Source of the DNA: Takifugu bimaculatus
Taxonomy: Eukaryota > Chordata > Actinopteri > Tetraodontiformes > Tetraodontidae
Direction: 5' to 3'
NCBI GenBank assembly: GCA_004026145.2
Contig: CP034992.1
Location: forward strand, 8,683,154 to 8,747,153
Length of the DNA: 64,000 nt
The notes under the pieces are model-generated. The model was not told where the DNA came from. It did not search any database and worked only from the letters and a program-made list of their open reading frames with translations. Shown here in pieces: positions 28,215-37,402 of this stretch. The number at the start of each line of letters is the position of its first letter. The first letter of the stretch is position 1. A program made the translations under genes and the position numbers.

Positions 28215-28972
28215 AGGCAATAATAACTGGTTGTTACTTACAAACGAGTGTGGCGTCTTCATTTCAGATATCCCACATTCAGTTAATCTTCCCTTGTAGA
28301 CATGACTCAGGTCTTCTCTGTTCTGAGAAGAGTCTGCAGAGACAAAGCAGCCGGGGGCCCCACTTGTCGACGAGAACAGAAGATCTGACAACATAGACAA
28401 ACACTGGTGTTTTGTCTGATAACTGCTTTGGGCAGCATTCTCTAACCAGATGTAATCACGAAAAAGCCTATCTTTTAGGCTGCATGCTGCCAAAAGGGCC
28501 AAAAAAATCAACATGTGGCTGCACCATGGCAGAAACCTCCTCTCAGGTCCCTCCACTGAAGGCTTGGGTGAAAAACTTTTGGGTGAGGAGGATAACTGGT
28601 GTGAAAACACAACATCATGAGACCAGGCCCATTATTCTTAAGTTGCAGTGTGAAACAGCTGCTGCCCGGGTGAGGACCTACTGACATAATATTTAACACC
28701 GAGGACTCTCTCCTTAAACACGAACAGTCGGGCGTCACATCAGCGGCGGTGATTTTACTTGGCGCACAACTGACAGAAACATAAACGAGCCACCGCATCC
28801 ACCAATATCTACGCATCACAGCTACATTCTGCTGAAGGACAGCTGGAGAAGCAGCGCTCACTTTGTTTTTATTCCAGGATGGCTGAGTCTCGCTTTAACA
28901 ACCCCTATTTCTGGCCTCCACCTCCTGCTGTGCCTGGTCAGGTGAGTGACTCTGCTAGTCCTGCTAACAGAT
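28215..28972 (+). repeat. Copy A of an inverted duplication (znf362 start exon plus upstream flank)
   Basis: This interval matches 56610-57365 in reverse complement. The part from about 28575 to 28955 differs at only about seven positions (one of them a 3-nt indel) out of about 390, by my reading. The more upstream part (28215-28570) is clearly diverged, perhaps 75%. Homology fades just inside the intron after 28972. Copy A is the functional znf362 start exon. Confidence 0.9.
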
Positions 28973-31900
28973 TGTGTTATTTATGTGAATTATTTTGCTC
29001 ACGAAACTGTCATCAAAATGACAGATTCGTGACAAAGTCGTTCTTAAACTCTTAAGAATAATCTTTAAAAAGAATCTGAGACAAAGTATTTAGGGTAGTT
29101 TCAAGCATCGGCCTCTAGGGGGAGCCATCCTCCGACATTGTGACCGAACTGATGGCTGTTCTCCTGTTCCGGCTGTCAGCTGGATAATCTAGTCTTGATC
29201 AATAAAATCAAGGAGCAGCTGATGGCAGAGAAGATCAGACCGCCTCATCTGCCCACTGGCCCAGCCCTTTCCCAACAACCCGGGGTGGCTCCTCCCAGCC
29301 AGACGGATGCCATCCAGCACGGGATTGCCAAAAGCCAGCAGATTCCGGTTCTCCATGGACACATCCCCTCTCATCCTGATGTGGCCCTGCACGCTCGTCC
29401 CGCCTCTAGCTCCGTCACAGGTAGGGCCACGACAATCTCCCGCACCACTCGGAGTCGGCATCCTCAGAGTTTTCAGCCACCTACACCTCTAGTTCTGTAA
29501 ACTACTTCCTTACAAAAAAGAAAAAACTTGCTTTGGTTCCATCTCTTTATCATTTTGTCTCTTGCAACAGGTCGTATTCTGGGGGACGTCAACCTGAATC
29601 TGGATGATAAGTCAGCCATAAAAGCCCGGGGACTTTGGGAGGACTGGCATCTGCGTCAGTTAATAGATCACCCACCCAGGACCAACCATGTCTCAGGTCA
29701 TGACAGTTTGCACAGCTGTTTTTGAGACCTCATGTCTTCCAGGTTGTAAAATGCAAAGAAAGCACCAGGTGTGGCCTTTGTGCATCACTCCTGATGAGGC
29801 TTTAGTTTATTACTTTGTTAGTTTATTGCTTTGATTTCGCGGTTATAAACTGCAAGGCTGAATGTATTATTACAGTTTATTACAGCGATTATGAAAAGTT
29901 AAGGCTCATTTCGGGAATCTGTTTGTTCAATGACAAAGAATATTGGTGTTGAAAAGGTGTGGCGCTGGCATCCAAAACTGGAAATCTGAGCAGCCCAGAG
30001 ATTGTGTCCCCCACCACGCCTGCCTCCAGCAGCCACTGCCGTCTCAGCAGAGCCCCCACACCGCACCTCCTGTCAGGCCTAGCCTGCAGCCAAGCCTCCT
30101 TTCCTGGAAAAGCCAACGGGGGCCTGGCGGGACTCCTCGGCCCTCCTTCGAAGGCGGAGCGTGGTCGGAAGAGGATCAAAGCAGAGAATGGGTCTTCGCT
30201 TTTGGTCATGCCCTACCCCATCCTGGCCTCGGGCCACGACCAGACCTGCACCTCCATCATTGCCAAAGAGGGGAAAACGTACAGGCACGTACAAGACTCA
30301 CACAGCTGAATAATTATGCACAGATCAAAGCATTCAATGCAGTTTTTGTGCACAGATACAAATGTGCAGGACAGAGTTGAGTACAAACAAACAAAGTAAC
30401 TAAAGAATGGTCACGAATGTTTAACCCTCTGACTCATAACAGCTAATCAAGCTAATCAGTTAACACTGTACTTGAGCAACATGCACTAATGCAGCGCCAT
30501 CTCGTCTCTTATTGTCTGGTCACAGGTGTAAAATCTGTCCGCTGACATTCTTCTCCAAGTCAGACATGCAGATTCATTCTAAAACGCACACAGAGGCGAA
30601 GGCCCACAAGTGTCCTCACTGCACCAAGACCTTCGTGAACGCGTCCTACCTGGCGCAGCACCTGAGGATACACCTGGGCATCAAACCGTACCGCTGCTCC
30701 TACTGCGAGAGGTGTTTCCGGCAGCTGTCTCACCTGCAGCAGCACACCAGGTCTGAGGTTCCAATGTTCATGTCAGCACGGATGCGTTACCTTCAGCCGC
30801 CACCATGACCGTCACGCATGTCTAGAGAGTACACATTTTTAGCTGGATGGTCATTTACGGGGAGAAATTGTCGTGATATATATATTTATTTCATTTGAAG
30901 AGAGCCAGCGAGTCTGTTGGAAACACAGAAAACAGCACAGAGGCGACACCACGTACACTTTACACACTAGTCAGAAGAAACTTGACCCTGACAGGCTGAA
31001 AACAGCACATTCTGGAGAAACAAGGCCAACCCTTGCTCCTAAATTTTCTCTGGAAAACTTCAATTTCGGACGAAGCAGCATCACTCAAGCCATGAGGTCA
31101 GCACCTGTTTTTAGGATCACTCATGTCAGCCCGACTCATTAACACACAACTGCTGATGCAATCAAATTTATCAGAAACTCGTGGCCGTGCACACAGAGTG
31201 CTGGATCTGTGTGAGCCTTTCAGGCTCAAAAGAGACAATCAGACATTTGTCTTCTTTTTCCAACAGTGCTGGAAGTAAAGGATGTTTGTGTGGCACAGAA
31301 GGATATTAGGGTGGTTTGTGCGGAAGGTCAAATAAAAGGAGCGTGCACAGTGTGCTGGATTTGAATGGCAGCTGGAGAGATGTTTGCACAGAATCCTGAT
31401 TTTCCAGTTTCCTCCCAGTCTAAAACACGTGAAGGTAGATGTGACAAGGTGTGGGTGTGTGTGTGCGTGTGTGTGTCCTTTGAAGTACCGGTGACCTGTC
31501 CAGGACGTCTTTTTTACGCTGAACCAGTGACTGAACCAACGACTCCAGAGTGCTGCACATTTTCTCCAAGTTGTGAAGCCCTAATTCTAATTTCCTGTCC
31601 ATGCTGATCTGATCGCTCAAATTCAACTCTAATTCGTGACTCTGCTCGTCCGACATGTTTGTGCGTTTATGTCGTGTTTAAGGATCCACACAGGTGACCG
31701 TCCCTACAGGTGTGTCCATCCAGGCTGTGAAAAGGCCTTCACACAGCTCTCCAACCTGCAGGTGATCATTAACAGCCCTCACGGTCTGGAATAAACCCTT
31801 AACCTTGCTGTGACATCACTGGTTTGATTTTCTGTCCGTCTGTTTGCCCCCCCCCCCCCCCCCTCCCCCACACGTCTAAAAAGTCTCACCAGAGGCAGCA

Positions 31901-32273
31901 CAACAAAGACAAGCCTTTCAAATGCTCCAACTGTTTCCGTGCCTACTCAGACTCCGCCTCGCTGCAGACCCACTTGCCCGCGCACGCCATCAAAAACGCC
32001 AAGGCCTACTGCTGCAGCATGTGCGGCCGGGCTTACACCTCAGTGAGTGCCCCGCCCCTCACCACCCCCACCACCCGCTGCCCCCGGGACCTGAGCATCT
32101 CAAGTCAGCTGTGGCGGCAGCAGTTTATGCCCTTGTGCTTGTTTTTCTCCAGGAGACAGTACCTCATGAAGCACATGTCCAAACACACTATGGTGGAGCA
32201 TCTGGTTTGCCACCGCTCGCCTGTGCACGGCACCGACTCCCCCACCATTCCCCTACGGATCTCCCTCATCTGA
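28879..32273 (+). CDS. znf362: ZNF362, C2H2 zinc-finger transcription factor
   Basis: Eight coding exons: 28879-28941, 29180-29420, 29571-29696, 29957-30284, 30526-30750, 31683-31761, 31884-32042 and 32160-32273, about 444 aa. The N-terminus (RFNNPYFWPPPP) and LVLINKIKEQLMAEKIRPPHLP match vertebrate ZNF362/ZNF384 (lin-29 related). Exon 3 encodes the family segment RGLWEDWHLRQLIDHP, and exon 4 ends with ERGRKRIKAEN. Six C2H2 fingers follow, with HTGDRPYRC-type linkers. It is a nuclear DNA-binding regulator. Two oddities: exon 4 must end at a GC donor (30285-30286) to keep frame, and the last exon has one extra G compared with the family, so frame is kept only if an acceptor 7 nt downstream of the expected one is used, which shortens finger 6 by two residues. 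An upstream non-coding exon is required. The neighbours match human 1p35. Confidence 0.88.
31848..31870 (+). repeat. Poly-C tract just before a znf362 splice acceptor
   Basis: An almost pure run of about 22 C, broken by one T, lies in the intron upstream of the exon at 31884. It serves as the polypyrimidine tract although the bases nearest the acceptor (CACGTCTAAAAAG) are poor. Confidence 0.8.
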
Positions 32274-33040
32274 GACCCGCGCCCTCTCAGCGAGGACGCT
32301 CCTCGCCGTATCCGCATTGGTGAGACACTCTGGTAACGAGTGCTTCCTCCTCTCACTTGACAATGTTATCGGTGACACCCAAAGGTGACGTCTCAGCACT
32401 TTGAGGCGCAGAAGCGGCAGGTCTGTAAACTTCAGTTTTGTATGCATCTTCATAGAAAAACATACAGAAAAACCAGCTTGGGCAGCTATGTGGAATATCT
32501 TTTTGTGTTACAGTCTTTTTTACATTTCCTCAAATCTGAAAACAAAATATTTATATAGATTTTGTTCAAAACTGGTCTTCCGTTCTGTCAATGTCCAGTT
32601 TAACTGGAAAATGATTGCTTTTTGCCACTTTCTGCCCGTGTTAGATGCTTCTGTTACTTTCATTTTGGGTGAGACTGGATGGAAAAATCCCGTAACCCAG
32701 TCAGGAAACTAAGCTGAACTGTACTGTTTCCCAAAATCCGTCCTTTTTTTCAAAGATAATATGTAACTGAAGCTTCACCATAACAGTATTTTTTTAACTC
32801 TAGCATTCTCCGTGTCTAGCTTAAGGAGCGTTTCTGTTCTATATCATTTTAACTCAAGTGTTATTTAAGATGAAGGATGTGCACTTGTTTTACTCACAGA
32901 TGTATCACTACGTTATATTTACTGTAAATGAACGTATCAAATGTAAATCTGTTTTTCTATAAAGAATCCAGCTACAGAAATAATGTTGTTTTTCTCCCAG
33001 CCTGTAAGTAATAAATAGTTTCTACACAATTAAAAGAAAT
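32274..33040 (+). other. znf362: znf362 3' UTR region
   Basis: AT-rich sequence follows the znf362 stop. AATAAA occurs near 33008 (GTAAGTAATAAATAG) as a probable polyadenylation signal. No coding exon is seen. Confidence 0.5.
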
Positions 33041-33689
33041 CTTTGAAACTCATGTGTGATAATTGATGCCTTTACCCAGTTTTTTTTTAATAATGCCTGT
33101 ATAAAATCACAATTTACAGATTAAGAACTATTTTATCCTGTGATAAAAAGTGATAAGTAAAAGCAAAAGTATGTAATGAAGAACTGTGCAATTGTGTTAT
33201 GTGCTGAGTCAACACAATAGAGTCTTAAAAATAGGGAAATTAAATCAGTGTGGCAACAATGGGAAATAAAGGTTACCGTAACTGCATGGAGAAGTTGATT
33301 TACTTCCATAGCTGAATAGTACACTACAGTTTAGACTTTATAACAACACAGTTGTCAGACTCCCAGAATAGGTGGTTAATGACAAAGCCAGTAAAAGGAA
33401 ACAGACACAAGCTTAGAAAATGGCAGAAAACTGAAAACCTGGTTTGCTAGAGCATTTACTGCCTTCAAAATTACCTGTTTTTTCTTAGAATACTACATTA
33501 TCTTCGCTTACATGCTTGATGTTTTCTATGTCCCTTCATAAATAGAATGTGGGTTCATTAGATTTGCAATTCACTGCATTCGTACATTTACTGTCACATC
33601 TATGGAGGTGCTGTCTATACATGCATTCTTGTAATAATTGTGCAGTTTGAAATTTTAGTGAGAACAGAGCTGATAGAGACTTCCGAGAT

Positions 33690-35060
33690 GAAACTCTTGG
33701 GAAATGTGAAAGACTACCATGGCTGTGAAACATGGCTGTGCCATGGGCTCACCAGTATCCCCCATAGTTGCCAATCTATACATGGAGAAGGTGGAATCCC
33801 AGGCCCTGACATCCTTCACAGGAACTGCGCCAAGCCACTGGTTCAGGTATGTGGACGACACCTGGGTCAAAATTCAAACACAAGAATTGGAAGCGTTCTC
33901 CGATCACCTCAACAAAACAGACCGAGCATGTAAAATTCACCCGGGAAGATACAAAAGGAAGCAGTCTGGCCTTTCTGGACTGCGCGGTCAAGATCACTGA
34001 GGACAGAAATCTCACCGTCGAAGTCTACAGAAAACCTACACATACCGACCAGTATCTTCAGTTTGACTCTCACTATCCACTGGAACACAAGTTGGAAGTG
34101 ATCAGAACTCTCCAACACCGGGCCAGAGAAATACCCACCACATCCCAAGGCAGAAAGAAGGAACAGGACCACATTAAGACAGCTCTCAAAACATGTGGCT
34201 ACCCAGACTGGGCCTTCACCAGGACCTCAAGAAAGCGAAACCTCAGCAAATGAGAGGAGGAGAGAAACAAACGCCGCAGTGTTTCGATCCCCTACCTGTC
34301 TGGAGTCTCGGAGAAGTTTAGGAGGATCCTCCAGAAACACGACATACCGGTTCATTTCAAACCCAGCAACACTCTCAGACGGAGGTTAATACACCCAAAG
34401 GACAAGACACCAAGACCCAAACAAAGTAATGTTGTTTATGCTGTACAGTGCCAGGAGGAATGCAAGGAACTGTGCATTGGGGAAACCAAACAACCTCTCC
34501 ACAGAAGAATGGCACAACACAGACGTGCCACCTCTTCGGGTCAGGATTCAGCAGTCCACTTACACTTAAAGGAGAGTGGGCACTCCTTCGAGGACAGCCA
34601 AGTAAGGATACTGGCCAGAGAAGACCGCTGGTTTGAAAGGGGGGTCAAGGAAGCTATCCATGTCAAATTGGAAAAACCATCCTTGAACAGAGGTGGTGGC
34701 CTGAGGCACTTCCTGTCACCCACATACAATGCAGTCCTCCACTCCTTCCAACAGCAAAACAAACATTCACACCATTCCAGGAGACCCAGTGACTCACCAC
34801 CATGTGACCCAGCAGACAAAGGGGAGACACCTCAACAGAAACTAGGTGAACGACCCTGACCAACGACCCTGCTAACGACTCTCAGGTGACCACCCAGATC
34901 ATTAGCATGCAAATGGTCCACAGGGGCTATATATTTTCAAGCTCTCTCCCCAGCGATTTCAGAACTGAAGAAGCCTTCTGGATAGAAGGCGAAACGTCTT
35001 CAAGAGAAGAAACCCAGTCCAGTTGACAGAGAAAACTACCTTGGAAAGACTACCATTAAA
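33690..35060 (+). mobile_element. Penelope-like retroelement, 5'-truncated and frameshifted
   Basis: Broken frames carry a reverse transcriptase piece (GSPVSPIVANLYME, then the active-site YVDD at about 33848, then FLDC and VYRKPTHTDQYL) and, after stops and frameshifts, a GIY-YIG-type endonuclease piece (VYAVQC, then LCIGETKQPLHRR and AQH) around 34432-34530, ending near 34859. RT followed by a C-terminal GIY-YIG nuclease is the hallmark of Penelope-like elements. At least two frame changes and a stop near 34251 make it inactive. Downstream are hammerhead-like and terminal motifs. The 5' RT fingers are missing. It is not related to the flanking host genes. Confidence 0.8.
34965..34994 (+). 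ncRNA. Hammerhead-ribozyme-like core at the Penelope-like terminus
   Basis: CTGAAGA (34965-34971) fits the CUGANGA box. A perfect 7-bp stem GCCTTCT/AGAAGGC with a 4-nt loop follows, and then GAAA (34991-34994). An extra A separates the box from the stem. Penelope-like elements are known to carry hammerhead motifs in their terminal repeats. Helices I and III are not convincingly visible, so self-cleavage is not claimed. Confidence 0.5.
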
Positions 35061-35150
35061 CCCATTCATTTGCAACAAATATAACTAGTAAGTACATTAA
35101 TAAACTAGAAACAGAGCACTCGGCGTGTGCAAACAGCTAATTTCTCCACA

Positions 35151-35207
35151 TGTCTGTGTAAATTCTCAGTCATCCAGGTCATTGTATCCAGAGAAAACTA
35201 CCTTGGA
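35151..35207 (+). repeat. Second Penelope-like terminal repeat fragment
   Basis: TTCTCAGTCATCCAGGTCATTGTATCC is followed directly by AGAGAAAACTACCTTGGA, the same end block as at about 35028-35047. This is compatible with the pseudo-LTR arrangement of these elements or with a nested second insertion. Confidence 0.5.
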
Positions 35208-35325
35208 ATTTCTCCACATGTTGTGACTTGCGCCCAAAAATACTGCAGGTAATTGGAATACCTTCAGTGGGTTGGTCCTCCTCCATATCTCGCTGGTCTT
35301 GAATTTGAGGGTTAGACTATGATTC
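35208..35325 (-). repeat. Dispersed repeat, partner of 9490-9645
   Basis: This starts exactly where the Penelope-like terminus ends and matches 9490-9645 in reverse complement. The family is unknown to me. Confidence 0.5.
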
Positions 35326-35999
35326 TAAACATTTGGAGATCTGAGGCATTTTCCTTTAATCGAGGTTGTTCAACTTAAAACCAGCAGATCATTTTCTTAC
35401 ATTTTGTGAGGTAATTCAAGGTTGTGTAACAAAGCCCCTTGACTTTGATTTGGGGGAAATCAAAGGTTTAAAGGTATATGCAGATAAATGCACGCCGTTG
35501 TGCTCTTAAATATGTCAGGCTGAAAACGAATCCTTTAGTTTAATGGAGACTCATCCTAATGAGACCAGCGCAGGCCCTTTATCATGCATGAAGCTTGACA
35601 TGGGAATTAATTTTCCTTTGTTTTTAGCATAACCCACGAATCCCTATGGACAGTCCTGTCCAATAATAAAACTTGTCCCTCGGTGGGACACATTCTTTTG
35701 CTTGTCTTGTTTCATGCCGTTTTTTAAAAATATTTTCGTTTCGTTACTTTTTATATCCTTTTTGACACCCTTTTGAGGATGTCGTAGGAGGTGTGTGGGT
35801 GTGTGCGGGGGGGAAACGACGCCTTCAGAGCAAACCTTCAGGCACCTTTGAGCAAGGTACCGAACCCACAAGTGCTCTCAAAGGGGCCCCCTGGCTGGGA
35901 CCATGAAAGGGTCAAGAAAACAAAACGAAACTATAGACTCCACTGTTTTTATTGAAAATTCTACAACTTTAATCGTAGCTCGTAGCCATTTGGGTGACA

Positions 36000-36452
36000 T
36001 TGAACTCGCAGCCCCCACCCCTGACTCTCTCTCTCTGCGCGACTGCGTGGGCGCGCGGACGGAACTTGTGGTATCCCGTTGGAAACTACTTGAAGATGCA
36101 CGGGCGGAGCTCGAGGAAAGCGTTCAAACAGCCGCGTGCCGTCTCGTGTCTTTCTTTTCCTGCGTGGCCGCGCAGCAGCTGGTGCGGGTCTGCGCGCGCG
36201 CAGGTGGCAGTGGAAAGTGAAGTCAGAGGGAGCCGCACGGTACGGGAGGGGGGACCACTCCTAGGTCACTGGTGTTCACGTTGAGTGGCGGAAAGACGTG
36301 ACAAGCCCGGGCCACCCAGCGGGGTTTCCACGCCGATACTACCGCGTGCGCTCCGCTCCGCTCGGGTGAAGTTTTACGCCCCCACCCCCCTCCTCACAGA
36401 CTTTTTCTTTTCTCAGGATTTTCGGTCATGTACGGGTGACATCGTCGGAAAG
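36000..36452 (+). promoter_or_regulatory. a3galt2: CpG-rich region with putative 5' non-coding exon(s) of a3galt2
   Basis: A GC- and CpG-rich block is followed by a small splice-bounded piece, TTTTCTCAG|36417-36452|GTAGGC, which has no usable reading frame (ATG then TGA). A 5' leader is expected because the a3galt2 start exon is itself preceded by an acceptor (CCTGCAG, exon from 37390). Which gene the region serves is inferred from position. Confidence 0.4.
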
Positions 36453-37402
36453 GTAGGCCAGCAGCAACTCCTCCCCTGTGAACCATCAGAACGGCCGTTT
36501 GGCTCGATGAAGTTGCTTGGAAATCAATTGCGTTGAGCTTCTGAGACCTGGCTGCGCGTTTCCGGTTAAATTCTTCAGAATGAGAACGCAACATTTGCCT
36601 TTGCTGAGTAGACAACAGCCCGCTTTAACTGGGAAACAAACGCTGCGACGTTGCTCTAAAATTCGGCCCCGTTCATATTCCCGAGATAGCGAAGGGTTAT
36701 TTACTCATGTGTTTTCGACTAACTTTTTATAGACGCACTTACGTAATTTATTGGTCTGTGGAAGAGAATTTAGCCCGTAAGAGGTAAATTAAAACCAGAC
36801 CGACATACCCATAAAAGTTTGTAAGTCCCAGCCTACAACGTTTTTTCTAGTATATTCAGTAATAAATATATTCAGTAATGTCTGATAGTATATAATAATG
36901 TACAGGAAGGGTCACGTGGCCAGAAATGTCTTTTGACTTTATTTTGTGCGCATCATAAAGAGGAACTGGTTCTTCTGGCTTGACTACTCTGGAGATTTGC
37001 ATTTTTCCAGCATGTCAGCGGCGGCTGTTTACTCCTCTGCTTATAAATGAAGGTCAAAAAGGTCTTGAGAACCACCTTTAGTGGTCTCTGACTGGTTGCT
37101 GACAGAACCTCGTTTAATGTGTAGCACCAGGAACTTGGAGGAAGTCTGTGTTGAACACACTGAATTCATGGCTGGTGAGATTAAATCTGGCCTGTCCACC
37201 CTGCGTGTCTCCGCTGAATATGTGATCACACGGCCCCTCTCATTTTCTTCAACAGTTGACTTCAGGTTGTGCTGACCTGGGACACAGGTTTCCAACAATG
37301 AGGTATGTGGCACCTTTGATCCGCGCCTGCTGTTTCTGTCGGCGAGCCATCAATGTTTGCTGATAACTGTCTTGGCTCCAATCCTGCAGATCTGTTTACA
37401 AG

